From Microbacterium sp. (GTDB taxonomy: Bacteria; Actinomycetota; Actinomycetes; Actinomycetales; Microbacteriaceae): a stretch of 23,105 nucleotides of DNA. Within the stretch, counting starts at the first letter, position 1; each line of letters begins with the position of its first letter. Location: contig DQHP01000032.1 of assembly GCA_003524435.1 (NCBI GenBank), positions 1 to 23,105 on the forward strand, read 5' to 3'. Below, piece after piece: positions 1 through 8,394 of the stretch. Both the position numbers and the translations under genes were made by a program. Below the pieces are notes generated by a model. It was not told the origin of the DNA and made no database searches. It worked only from the letters and a program-made list of their open reading frames with translations.

Positions 1-2
1 CG

Positions 3-863
3 GGCGGTCCGATGCTCCGCCGCGCCACGGGAGATCAGGTCAGCGGTTACCTACTCATGGGCATCGTCGCCGGGGTCGTCCTCGGAATCGGCATGCTGAT
101 CGCGAGTCGCACGGCCGACACCGCCGGTACTCCGAGCAGTCCCGTCCGCACGGCGCAGTCTCAGGGTTTGCGCGATCAGTACCTCTCCGGATTCCGAGCG
201 CTCCGGCGCAGCCTGCCGTTCCGCGCGTTGCTGGGCGCCTTCCTACTTCAGGCGCTCGCGACGGGCACCATGCTCGCAGGCGCCCAGTACGTCGCGACCT
301 GGGTGCTGAACGATGAAGCAGCCGTTGAAATCCTCTTCGTCGCGCTGGTGGGCCCCGCCCTCCTGGCAACCCCTGGCTGGACAGCCATCTCACGCCGCAT
401 CGGCAAGGAACGCTCCTTCTTCGGCGCCAGCATCCTCTACCTCGTCGCATCCGCGAGTATCACGGTCGCCGTCTGGGCGCCGGGCATGTGGATCTATGCG
501 TCAGTGGCACTCGCGGGCATCGCCTATGCCGGATTGCAGTCTCTGCCACTGGCGATGCTGCCAGATGTCATCTCTCACGACGAGCGCACCACTGGCTCCG
601 GTCAGGCGGGGACGTTCACAGGCATCTGGACCGCGGGTGAAACGGTCGGCTTCGCACTCGGCGCTACCGCTGTCTCGCTGATGCTCGCCGCAACCGGGTA
701 TGTCTCAAGTGTGGCCGGTGAGAGCACAGCGCAGCCGGATGCCGCGGTGATGGGCATCGTACTGAGCTTCAGCATCCTGCCCGCCGCGTTGATGGCACTG
801 AGCCTCATCCCGCTCGGGCGGTACAGGTTGCGCAAGCACGACATCGAGGCACTGCACGCATAG
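3..863 (+). CDS. MFS_2/GPH-type sugar:cation symporter, C-terminal part (5' end outside window)
   Basis: Inner-membrane secondary transporter, partial. The reading frame is open to the left edge of the window, so the first ATG (position 12) is probably internal. Several hydrophobic segments are visible, for example around 240-300, 430-540 and 640-830. The segment with MLPDVISHDE followed by TGSGQAGTFTGIWTAGE is the kind of C-terminal-half signature seen in MFS_2 (sodium:galactoside/melibiose symporter) proteins, where MLPDVIDYDE-like and GIW motifs recur. Substrate cannot be read from this fragment. The gene ends 42 nt before an aldehyde dehydrogenase-family gene on the same strand, so the two may be co-transcribed. 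Family assignment is inference from motifs; being a multi-span transporter is quite safe. Confidence 0.75.
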   Translation, partial: GGPMLRRATGDQVSGYLLMGIVAGVVLGIGMLIASRTADTAGTPSSPVRTAQSQGLRDQYLSGFRALRRSLPFRALLGAFLLQALATGTMLAGAQYVATWVLNDEAAVEILFVALVGPALLATPGWTAISRRIGKERSFFGASILYLVASASITVAVWAPGMWIYASVALAGIAYAGLQSLPLAMLPDVISHDERTTGSGQAGTFTGIWTAGETVGFALGATAVSLMLAATGYVSSVAGESTAQPDAAVMGIVLSFSILPAALMALSLIPLGRYRLRKHDIEALHA

Positions 864-905
864 CCAGCCCGCATAAGCTGGGGATACTGCACGAAGGAGA
901 CAACG

Positions 906-2654
906 ATGACTTCAGCGACTGCTGCTGCCTCACCCGCGACCGGTGTTGATGCCGACGACCGTGAGCGCCTGGATTCCGCTATTGAAGAGCTCGCCGAAGG
1001 TGCCCGCACGTGGTCCGCGCTCAGCGTCGGCCAGCGCGCCACGTTGCTGAAGACAGTGCGGACGAGCGTTACCTCCGCAGCAGAAGAATGGGCGCGCACC
1101 GCGGCAACATCGAAGGGGCTCAGTCCCACCCATCCGCTTCGTGGTGAAGAGTGGCTATCCGGGCCGTACAGCACTCTGGGTGCGCTCGATGCTTACGTCG
1201 AGACACTGTCACGCTTGGCGGCGGGGCGCAATCCGCTCGAGGGGATCCGCATTGACCGTGCTCCCGGCGGACGCACGCGGGTGCATTCCTTCCCGCTGAC
1301 GCGAAGCGACCAGTTTCTGCTGGCAGGATTCACCGGTGAAGTCTGGCTAGAGCCGGGAACAACTCCCCGCGCGGCACGTGCACGGGCGGGTCTCGCCCAG
1401 CGCGCGCCACAAGAATCCGGAGGAGTCGGTCTTGTGCTGGGCGCGGGGAACGTCACCTCAATCCCCGTACTCGATGTGCTGTACGAACTACTCGCGCACA
1501 ACCGCACGGTGCTGCTCAAGATCAACCCGACTCAGGATGCTTTGGTATCGGTGTTCGAGCGTGCATTTGCGCCGCTCATCGAGCCTGGGTTCCTGCGCAT
1601 TGTGCGTGGCGGCGGCGACATCGGCGCTTATCTCACTGCACACGAAGAGCTGGTGCACGTGCACATCACCGGTTCCGCGGCGACATTCGACGCGATCACG
1701 TGGGGTACCGGTGCTGCGGCCAAACGCCGCCGCCGCGAGAATCGCCCGCAGTTGAAGAAGCCGATCACCGCAGAACTCGGTGGCGTTTCGCCGATTATCG
1801 TCGTTCCCGGCGAGTGGACCGACGCCGATCTCACTTTCCAGGCCGAACACATCGCGACGATGCGGCTGCAAAACTGCGGCCACAACTGCATCGCGGGCCA
1901 GGTAGTGATCATCTCCTCGGGCTGGGCACAGGCGGATGCGTTCCGCGCCGCGCTGCGCCGGGCCTATGCGAAGGCTCCCGAACGGCCGGTCTGGTACCCC
2001 GGCTCCGAGTCACGAATGCAACAGGCCATGGACGATTACCCCGGTGGACTCGTACTCGGCGATCGGCTCCTCGTCGAAATCGGTGCGGGCGATGACCCCA
2101 CCGCGCTGCACAACACCGAATACTTCGCGCCCGTGCTGGGCATCGTCGAGGTCGCGGGCAGCGGCCAAGAGTTCCTGGATAGCGCCGTCTCCTATGCGAA
2201 CGACAAGCTCCAGGGCACGCTCGGCGCGAACTTACTGATCGATCCAGCAACGCAGAGATCGCTCGGCAGCGGATTCGAACGTGCGATCGCTGAACTGCAC
2301 TACGGTTCGATTGCCATCAACGCCTGGACTGCTATCGGCTTTATTGTCCCCACCCTCACCTGGGGCGCGTTCCCCGGCAGCACGGTTGCCGATGTGGGCA
2401 GCGGCATCGGCGTAGTGCACAACGCCCTCCTGCTCGACAACGTGGAACGCTCAATCGTGCAAGGACCGTTCCGCCCATTGCCTCGGTCTCTGCCCGTTCT
2501 GAACGGCGGCGGTCGCTTCACGATCCTTCCGAAGCCGCCGTGGTTTGTCACCGCGCGCACAGGCGCCGAGGTATCCGAAGGCCTGACGCGATTCCGCGCG
2601 ACAGGCAATCTCGTGGGCCTCGTGAAGACACTGCTGCAGGCGCTTCGCGCCTAG
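906..2654 (+). CDS. Aldehyde dehydrogenase superfamily protein
   Basis: Predicted cytosolic NAD(P)-dependent aldehyde dehydrogenase-fold enzyme of 582 aa, longer than the usual roughly 480-500. Seen: a Rossmann-type LGAGNVTSIP at about 178-187, HITGSAATFD at about 253-262 (the GS nucleotide-contact region), ELGGVSP at about 290-296 carrying the conserved Glu, and NCGHNCIAGQ at about 323-332, where a Cys would be the catalytic thiol. The active-site context differs from the classic GQxC motif, so this is a divergent branch and the substrate is unknown. The start is supported by AAGGAG about 6 nt upstream of the ATG. The gene lies 42 nt after the transporter gene and converges tail-to-tail with the peptidase gene, with only 4 nt between the stop codons. 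Confidence 0.85.
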   Translation: MTSATAAASPATGVDADDRERLDSAIEELAEGARTWSALSVGQRATLLKTVRTSVTSAAEEWARTAATSKGLSPTHPLRGEEWLSGPYSTLGALDAYVETLSRLAAGRNPLEGIRIDRAPGGRTRVHSFPLTRSDQFLLAGFTGEVWLEPGTTPRAARARAGLAQRAPQESGGVGLVLGAGNVTSIPVLDVLYELLAHNRTVLLKINPTQDALVSVFERAFAPLIEPGFLRIVRGGGDIGAYLTAHEELVHVHITGSAATFDAITWGTGAAAKRRRRENRPQLKKPITAELGGVSPIIVVPGEWTDADLTFQAEHIATMRLQNCGHNCIAGQVVIISSGWAQADAFRAALRRAYAKAPERPVWYPGSESRMQQAMDDYPGGLVLGDRLLVEIGAGDDPTALHNTEYFAPVLGIVEVAGSGQEFLDSAVSYANDKLQGTLGANLLIDPATQRSLGSGFERAIAELHYGSIAINAWTAIGFIVPTLTWGAFPGSTVADVGSGIGVVHNALLLDNVERSIVQGPFRPLPRSLPVLNGGGRFTILPKPPWFVTARTGAEVSEGLTRFRATGNLVGLVKTLLQALRA

Positions 2655-2658
2655 CTCG

Positions 2659-3621
2659 CTAGAACGCCAGCAGGTCTGCGGCGTCGCGCAGTGCCTGTTG
2701 CATGCCGGGCTCGGATGCCGCGTGCCCGGCATCATCCACCACAACAAACTCTGCCTCGGGCCAAGCACGGTGCAGATCCCATGCGGTCATCATGGGCGTG
2801 CAGGCGTCGTGGCGCCCCTGCACGATCACGGCGGGGATGTCACGGATGATGTCGATGTTGGCAAGCAACTGTCCCTCAGCCCACCAGCCGCGGTTCACGA
2901 AGTAGTGGTTCTCGATGCGCGCGAAGGCAAGGGCTGCCGAGGGCTCTGTCATCGCCGCGACCAAGTCGGGGTTTGGACGAAGCGTGACGGTGGAGGCTTC
3001 CCACTTCGTCCAGGCGATGGCCGCCGGCATATGCACGGCGGGGTCTGCGTCGAACAGCCGTCGGTGGTAAGCCTCAATCATGCGGTTGCGCTCGAGCACC
3101 GGAATCTGCGCGATGAAGTCTTCCCACAGGTCAGGGAAGATTGCAGCGGCGCCGCCCTCGTAGAACCATTCCAGCTCCATCCGGCGCAGCGTGAAGATAC
3201 CGCGCAGGATGAGACCGGTTACTGCTTCCGGATGCGTCTGCGCGTAGGCGAGAGCGAGCGCGCTTCCCCATGATCCGCCAAAGACCTGCCACTTCTCGAT
3301 GCCGAGGTTCTTGCGCAGCAATTCCATATCGGCGATGAGATGCGCCGTGGTGTTGAAGCGAAAATCTGTATCGGGATCGCTAGCAGATGGAAGGCTCTTG
3401 CCACATCCACGCTGATCAAACAGCACGATCCGATACTTCTCGGGGTCAAAAAACTGTCGGTGCCACGGTGAAGTTCCGCCGCCAGGCCCGCCATGCAGGA
3501 AAACAACGGGCGTGCCCTCAGGGTTTCCGCTGACTTCCCACGCAATGCGCTGCCCATCGCCGACGAGCAGCGTTCCACTGTCGTACGGTTCAATCGGCGG
3601 ATACAGTGCATCCGAATCCAT
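2659..3621 (-). CDS. pip: Prolyl iminopeptidase (alpha/beta hydrolase, peptidase family S33)
   Basis: Cytosolic peptidase that removes N-terminal proline from peptides. The 320-aa length is typical for the family. Seen: HGGPGG at residues 43-48 (oxyanion region, a hallmark of S33 prolyl iminopeptidases), DQRGCGKS at 69-76, nucleophile elbow GGSWGS at 115-120 with Ser117, GRHDACTP near 270 supplying the acidic residue, and DDAGHA near 300 supplying the catalytic His. All triad positions are present, so the enzyme should be active. The frame runs tail-to-tail into the aldehyde dehydrogenase gene. Upstream, 100 nt separate it from the stop of the metallopeptidase gene on the same strand, so it probably has its own promoter. 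Assignment rests on established S33 family motifs. Confidence 0.92.
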   Translation of the reverse strand: MDSDALYPPIEPYDSGTLLVGDGQRIAWEVSGNPEGTPVVFLHGGPGGGTSPWHRQFFDPEKYRIVLFDQRGCGKSLPSASDPDTDFRFNTTAHLIADMELLRKNLGIEKWQVFGGSWGSALALAYAQTHPEAVTGLILRGIFTLRRMELEWFYEGGAAAIFPDLWEDFIAQIPVLERNRMIEAYHRRLFDADPAVHMPAAIAWTKWEASTVTLRPNPDLVAAMTEPSAALAFARIENHYFVNRGWWAEGQLLANIDIIRDIPAVIVQGRHDACTPMMTAWDLHRAWPEAEFVVVDDAGHAASEPGMQQALRDAADLLAF

Positions 3622-3721
3622 ATTCTGACCCCCCAGTCAGTGCATAAACCGCCTCTTGGCGATCATCTCACCGTACCCCGCGGTGCACCGTTACGCAGCG
3701 AAGCACGGCCTCATTTCGTAC

Positions 3722-4591
3722 CTAAAGCTGACCATCTTCCACGGCGAAGGTGTCGCAGCTACCGAGCCCTTCCTGATAGCCGACGGCGAACCACTCCTGC
3801 CGCTGAGTGCTTGAGCCGTGAGTCCACGACTCTGGGTTGTTAAAACCGGACTGCTCTTGAATGTGGTCGTCGCCGACGACAAAAGCGGCGTTCAACGCAT
3901 CCGTGAGTTGCGCATCGGTCGGCTGCTCGAGGTAGGGAACGCCATCAGAATCCTTCAGTTCGGTGGCATCGGCCAGCCAAGCGCCCGCATAGCAATCGGC
4001 CTGCAACTCGGTGCGCACGCTGTTGCTGTATGGGCCTGTTCCGTTGTTGGGGTACTTGTCCATCACGCCGGTGATGTTCCGAATGTTGTGCCCCCACTCG
4101 TGACCGACGATGTACAGTTGCGCGAGGTCGCCAGCGGATGCGTCAAATTGCTGGCGCATAATCTGGAAGAAGTCAGGGTCGATGTACACGCCCTGCTCGG
4201 GCGGACAATAGAACGGACCGACCGAGTTGGATGCTGTTCCGCACTGCGTCGACGTCTGACCATGGAACACATACAGCTGCGGCGGCGTGTAACCGTCGAC
4301 CTGCTGCGCCCAGTAGTCGTCAAGCAGCACCTGGGCTCCGGCCATGCGGCAGTCATCCTGGGTGTTGGCATCCTCACCTGTCTCGCACGCCAGCACCATG
4401 CTGCCCGATTCTGGTGCCCCACCACCCTGGGAACCACCGCCGACGAGTCCCGACAGATCGATTCCGAGCAGGGGGCCTGCAATCAAAGCGATGATGCCCA
4501 GGAGCCCGACACCACCTCCGGCGATCGCCGCTGTACGACCCGGGCGACGGGTGCGGTGGCTGGAGATGTCGGAGTCGGGGTTGAACGTCAT
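3722..4591 (-). CDS. Putative neutral zinc metallopeptidase (YpfJ/Zn_peptidase family), membrane-anchored
   Basis: 289-aa protein with a short charged N-terminus, one hydrophobic segment at about 22-46 (signal anchor), a Gly/Ser-rich linker and an extracytoplasmic metallopeptidase domain. HEWGH is the zinc-binding HExxH motif, followed about 30 residues later by RTELQADCYAGAW, whose E/D residues supply the third ligand; this pairing is characteristic of the YpfJ/neutral zinc metallopeptidase family. Several Cys suggest disulfides outside the cell. The start is set at the ATG at 4591 because the frame upstream has unlikely composition and runs through mdh on the other strand, whereas MTFNPDSD leads straight into the membrane anchor. 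It is divergent from mdh, sharing a 58-bp intergenic region. The physiological substrate of the family is poorly known. Confidence 0.88.
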   Translation of the reverse strand: MTFNPDSDISSHRTRRPGRTAAIAGGGVGLLGIIALIAGPLLGIDLSGLVGGGSQGGGAPESGSMVLACETGEDANTQDDCRMAGAQVLLDDYWAQQVDGYTPPQLYVFHGQTSTQCGTASNSVGPFYCPPEQGVYIDPDFFQIMRQQFDASAGDLAQLYIVGHEWGHNIRNITGVMDKYPNNGTGPYSNSVRTELQADCYAGAWLADATELKDSDGVPYLEQPTDAQLTDALNAAFVVGDDHIQEQSGFNNPESWTHGSSTQRQEWFAVGYQEGLGSCDTFAVEDGQL

Positions 4592-4649
4592 GGGATGAGA
4601 GTACCCCGCTACATCCGCAACCGTCAGCAACGGTCGTAGGCTCAGTGAC

Positions 4650-5639
4650 ATGGCTACCACGATCACAATCACAGGTGCGGGCGGACAGATCGGATACGCG
4701 CTGCTCTTTCGCATCGCAGCAGGCGATCTGCTTGGCAAAGACGAGAAGATCAGGCTGCGGTTGCTGGAGATTCCGCAGGGCTTGGGCGCTGCCGAAGGGG
4801 CAGCACTTGAGCTACAGGATGGCGCCTTCGATCTGCTCGAACACGTCGAAGTGACAGACAACGCGGCGGTCGGCTTCGACGGCTGCAACCTTGCGCTGTT
4901 AGTGGGGGCTCGCCCCCGCGGCCCGGGAATGGAGCGCGCTGATCTGCTCGCGGCAAACGCCAGCATCTTCGGCCCGCAGGGCAAGGCCATCGCTGAAAAC
5001 GCCGCGGCTGATGTGCGCGTCACTGTCGTCGGCAACCCGGCGAATACGAACGCGCTGATTGCCGCGGCGTCTGCTGACGAAGTGCCGGCCGAGCGGTTCA
5101 GCGCGCTCACCCGGCTCGACGAGAACCGCGCTCGCGCGCAGCTTGCTCTGGCTCTGGATGCTCCGGTCGCCAGCATCCGTCGCGTTCCGATTTGGGGAAA
5201 TCACTCGGCCACGCAGTTTCCCGACGTCTCACATGCGAGCGTCGATGGCCGTCCGGTTCTGGATGCTCTCGCCGAACGCGTCGACGATGTGCAGAGCTGG
5301 CTGGAGCGGGAGTTCATTCCGCGCGTCGCGAAGCGCGGCGCCGAGATCATCGAGGTGCGTGGGTCATCGTCCGTAGCATCCGCCGCGAATGCGACCATCG
5401 AACACACCCGCGATTGGGTGGCGGGAACAGATGACTGGACGAGCGCGGGCGTCGTCTCACACGGCGAGTACGGCGTGCCGGAAGGCCTGATGTGCTCGTT
5501 CCCTGTGCAGGCCGTCGGCGGCGAATGGCGGATCGTTGAGGGCCTTGAGCTGGACGACTGGGCACGTACGCGGGTGGAAGCCTCCGTCGCGGAGCTCAGC
5601 GAAGAGCGCGAAGCTGTGCAGGCACTCGGCATGCTGTGA
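4650..5639 (+). CDS. mdh: Malate dehydrogenase (NAD-dependent)
   Basis: TCA-cycle enzyme interconverting malate and oxaloacetate with NAD(H), cytosolic, 329 aa, the usual length of the actinobacterial/cytosolic-type enzyme. Seen: the nucleotide-binding glycine motif GAGGQIG at residues 9-15, GARPRGPGMERADLL near 89-103, the substrate-loop region with the specificity arginine, TRLDENRA near 152-159, and IWGNHS with the catalytic His at about 185. All expected active-site features are intact. The gene is divergent from the zinc metallopeptidase gene and is followed after 26 nt by a strong hairpin terminator. Highly conserved family; the call is secure. Confidence 0.97.
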   Translation: MATTITITGAGGQIGYALLFRIAAGDLLGKDEKIRLRLLEIPQGLGAAEGAALELQDGAFDLLEHVEVTDNAAVGFDGCNLALLVGARPRGPGMERADLLAANASIFGPQGKAIAENAAADVRVTVVGNPANTNALIAAASADEVPAERFSALTRLDENRARAQLALALDAPVASIRRVPIWGNHSATQFPDVSHASVDGRPVLDALAERVDDVQSWLEREFIPRVAKRGAEIIEVRGSSSVASAANATIEHTRDWVAGTDDWTSAGVVSHGEYGVPEGLMCSFPVQAVGGEWRIVEGLELDDWARTRVEASVAELSEEREAVQALGML

Positions 5640-5664
5640 CACGTTAGCTCCAGCACCAACGCGA

Positions 5665-5697
5665 AGGGCGCCCGCCGGATAAACCGGCGGGCGCCCT
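5665..5697 (+). terminator. Strong hairpin terminator shared by convergent mdh and S1 protease genes
   Basis: A 14-bp perfectly paired stem (arms 5665-5678 and 5684-5697, almost all G/C) with a 5-nt ATAAA loop, placed 25 nt after the mdh stop and 29 nt beyond the stop of the convergent protease gene. There is only a short CTCTT on the plus side and no long U-run, so it may act bidirectionally as a structure-driven terminator typical of high-GC bacteria. Confidence 0.8.
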
Positions 5698-5726
5698 CTT
5701 AGCGTCGCTATTTTAGTGAGCTATTT

Positions 5727-7724
5727 TCAGATGTCCGTGCGGACTGCGCTGACGCGACGGCGGCTGATCACGTACAGGCCACCACCGATCATGAGCAGAA
5801 GCGCGCTGACGGCGATGAACGGTGTGAAGTCAGCTCCACCGGTAACCGCGAGGTCACCGTCGCCTTCGCCAGTGCCGTTGTCATCGCCAGCTCCACCGTC
5901 TCCATCCGGAGCCGGTGCTGCCAGCGTGATCGTGGCCGTGCTAGCAACCGAGGTCACGTCTCCGACGACCTGGGTCGCCGTGATCGTGGTCTCACCGGTC
6001 TTGACGAGGCCCTCGATGGAGAGCTCCCACACGCCGTCGACAACCTCGGCCGTGCCGGCCGCTGTTCCGTTGACGGTGACGGTGACGGTCGCGCCGTCAA
6101 CACCCGTACCCGAAACGAGGGTCGGTGCCGAGCCATCAGCGAACTCGCTGCCGTCAGCCGGCGAAACGATTGCCGGTGCGGCCAGCACTACGGAGAACGT
6201 AGAGGTGGCTTCCGCTGAGGTCTGGTCAGCCGTAGCCTGCTTGACCGAGATCTCGTACGAGCCGTAGCTGAGGTCAGCCGGGATCGTCCAGGTGCCGTCG
6301 GAACCAACCACGGCGGTTCCGGTAACGTCGCCGCTCACGGTGACGGTTGCGCCGGGGAGGCCGCCGCCGTTGATCGCGGTGACGCTGTCGTTGATCTGCG
6401 CACCATCGGCGGGCGAGGTGATGACAGGTGCCGAGATCGGTGCGGCGACGATCGTGAGCTCGTGGCTCACGCTGTCGGACTCGTTGAAGCCGTTCTTGGC
6501 GATCGCCGAGAAGCTGTATGCGCCCAGCGTCGACGGTGCCGGGAAGCTCCAAGCGCCGCTGGCCGAAACTGCGACCTCAAATGCATCGCCGGACGCGGGC
6601 GTGACGACAAGCGTCGTGCCTGCGGGGGCGGTGCCGGTGATCGCGGTGCCAGGCTCAACCTCTGTGCCAGCGGCGGGGCCGCTCACAGCAGGGGCGTCAA
6701 CGTGAAGCATCACGGTGTAGCCGTCGGTGTACGTCATTGCGTTGGAGAGGCCAGCGACCCACGTAGCTCCGGTCGGGTCATCCGGATCTCCACCGCTGAT
6801 CAGGCCGACAGCAGTGTTTCCCTGGATGACCGCGCCACCCGAGTCGCCCTGAGCGGCGTTAAGATTTGCCTCGAACCCGTGGACATAATGACCTCCGACG
6901 TTCGCCCAGCCATCAACCAGCGTGACGGGGCCTTCGGAGTTACCAGTCGTGCGGCCGCTCTTTTCAACGGTGGCTCCCAGGGTAGGCGTGCCAACCGCGT
7001 TCACGGTCGTCGCCGAAGCCGCGAGATCATTGCTGGCCGCGGTCGTCCAGTCAGTGACCTCAGGAAGAAGCGTGAATCCAGCGTCGCTGACATCGATCAC
7101 TGAAATATCAATGGACGACAGGTCACCAGATGCGCCAGCCGAGTTGCCCGGGCCGCCCCACTGCGAGAACCCGAAGTTTCCGAGCAGACCAGGGCCTGTG
7201 GGCACGTACCCGTCGCCGCCTACAGCAGGGTCTTCCGAAGGAAGTGAAAGCGCGAGCGCACCAACTTCACCATCAGCACAGTGCCCCGCGCTGATGAGTG
7301 CCGGGTCACCATCGGGGCTCCACCCTGAGAAACCTACAGAACAGGCGCCGAGACCTTTAGGTGTTTCGATGAGGTAGCCAGCGCCGCCTACGACGTCGTT
7401 CTCAGCGAACGGTTTCAACACAGCTGGAACTTCCAGGACCACGACATTAGTTTTCTCTGCCTCAAGCGCAGTGACGTCAGGGGTCTCGGTTCCGGCGACC
7501 TTCTTGACGACGAAGTTGTCGTCCGCGTCTCGTCCAGCGGCGACGACGTTCGGATCAGCGAGCGCGTCGAAGACATTCTCTTCGTACGCAGGACCTGAGA
7601 GTGGAACTGTCTCGTCGGCCTCGTCTGCGAATGCGGGCGACGCAATCAGCGCGCCTCCCATTCCCAGTGCCAGAGCCGTTCCTACTGCGAAAGTGCGTTG
7701 CAATTTTCTATGACGGGCGTGCAT
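5727..7724 (-). CDS. Secreted, cell-wall-anchored S1 family serine protease with Ig-like repeats
   Basis: 665-aa exported protease. Signal peptide about 1-33 (RHRK, hydrophobic core, AFA cleavage site). A chymotrypsin-like S1 domain spans about 115-330 with a complete triad: His148 in SAGHC, Asp206 in SSIDISV, Ser295 in QGDSGG. Three tandem Ig-like (Big-type) repeats follow at about 335-610, each beginning with an AP-x-I/V-x-(S/G)-PADG-like motif. Then come a Gly/Asp-rich linker, LAVTG at 625-629, a hydrophobic stretch and a RRR tail: a sortase sorting signal of the LAxTG kind used by class E sortases in actinobacteria. So it is probably exported by Sec and attached to the wall. The first about 80 residues of the mature part may be a propeptide. 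It converges with mdh, sharing a terminator. A T7SS-island-type palindrome lies about 120 nt upstream. Confidence 0.88.
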   Translation of the reverse strand: MHARHRKLQRTFAVGTALALGMGGALIASPAFADEADETVPLSGPAYEENVFDALADPNVVAAGRDADDNFVVKKVAGTETPDVTALEAEKTNVVVLEVPAVLKPFAENDVVGGAGYLIETPKGLGACSVGFSGWSPDGDPALISAGHCADGEVGALALSLPSEDPAVGGDGYVPTGPGLLGNFGFSQWGGPGNSAGASGDLSSIDISVIDVSDAGFTLLPEVTDWTTAASNDLAASATTVNAVGTPTLGATVEKSGRTTGNSEGPVTLVDGWANVGGHYVHGFEANLNAAQGDSGGAVIQGNTAVGLISGGDPDDPTGATWVAGLSNAMTYTDGYTVMLHVDAPAVSGPAAGTEVEPGTAITGTAPAGTTLVVTPASGDAFEVAVSASGAWSFPAPSTLGAYSFSAIAKNGFNESDSVSHELTIVAAPISAPVITSPADGAQINDSVTAINGGGLPGATVTVSGDVTGTAVVGSDGTWTIPADLSYGSYEISVKQATADQTSAEATSTFSVVLAAPAIVSPADGSEFADGSAPTLVSGTGVDGATVTVTVNGTAAGTAEVVDGVWELSIEGLVKTGETTITATQVVGDVTSVASTATITLAAPAPDGDGGAGDDNGTGEGDGDLAVTGGADFTPFIAVSALLLMIGGGLYVISRRRVSAVRTDI

Positions 7725-7844
7725 AAGTCTCTTTCTCGTTCCGGAGCAATAGACACAGGACGTGCCATGGCTGCTCGCTGGACAAACCTCTCCCCCATTG
7801 AGAAGACAAATAGAACCCTATCGGGAAATTGCCAGGTTCGCAGA

Positions 7845-7860
7845 TGGGTAGTTCTCCCCA
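7845..7860. promoter_or_regulatory. Palindromic site A (candidate T7SS-regulon operator)
   Basis: TGGGTAGTTCTCCCCA: 7-bp arms with one mismatch around a 2-nt centre. It lies in the 199-nt divergent region between the S1 protease (start 7724) and the META lipoprotein (start 7924). The same architecture recurs upstream of every T7SS cassette further right. Function is inference. Confidence 0.45.
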
Positions 7861-7923
7861 GCCGGTTTTTCCCACCCATGACGAGCGCTTACCCTGGGAT
7901 CCCTGGCCTATATGGAGGACCTC

Positions 7924-8316
7924 ATGCGTGCACGCTCTGGAATCTTTTTCGGCGCCCTAGCGATCGGAGCGGCGTTCACGCTCAGCGCGTGTACCTCTGC
8001 GAGCGATCGCATTCCTCAGTCCACGGACGAGCCCAGCGTGACTGGCACGTGGAAAAGCGACGATGCTGGCGAGCCGCATCTGACGCTGGGAGAAGATCTC
8101 ACTGCCACCGGCAGCGACGGCTGCAACGGCATATCGACGACCTACACGATCGACGGCGACATCATCGAGTTCAAGAGTTTCTTCTCGACCCTTAAAGGAT
8201 GTCAGGGCATCGACACGTGGTTGTCCGCAGTGAGTACGGCATCCGTCAACGGCGACACAATGACTGTCCTGGACCGGTCGGGCGAAGAGATCGGCGTGCT
8301 CCACCGCGCTTCCTGA
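7924..8316 (+). CDS. Small META-domain (HslJ-like) lipoprotein
   Basis: 130-aa lipoprotein. The start is placed at the ATG at 7924 because GGAGG lies 5 nt upstream; an earlier in-frame ATG at 7912 overlaps that ribosome binding site and is unlikely. The N-terminus has RAR followed by a hydrophobic stretch ending in LSAC, a lipobox with the lipidated Cys at residue 23. The rest resembles a single META domain: TGTW, then SDGCNGI with a YTIDGD segment and a later KGC, matching the family pattern of a GCN motif followed by a beta-rich core. META/HslJ-like proteins are poorly understood; some are linked to envelope stress. It is divergent from the S1 protease gene across a region carrying palindrome A. 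Confidence 0.78.
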   Translation: MRARSGIFFGALAIGAAFTLSACTSASDRIPQSTDEPSVTGTWKSDDAGEPHLTLGEDLTATGSDGCNGISTTYTIDGDIIEFKSFFSTLKGCQGIDTWLSAVSTASVNGDTMTVLDRSGEEIGVLHRAS

Positions 8317-8394
8317 CCCTCAGCGTTGGCCCGCATCCCGCCGCCGCTGTCTAATCCGCGGAATCCGGGGCAGAATGGCTGTGGAGGTGCGGCG

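Noticed and set aside
3818..4639. 273-codon plus-strand frame opposite the metallopeptidase
   Set aside because: Shadow of a gene with an intact HEWGH motif; no ribosome binding site or family features.
4592..5176. N-terminal extension of the zinc metallopeptidase frame
   Set aside because: It runs antisense through mdh, has Ser/Ala-rich shadow composition, and the ATG at 4591 leads directly into the expected membrane anchor.
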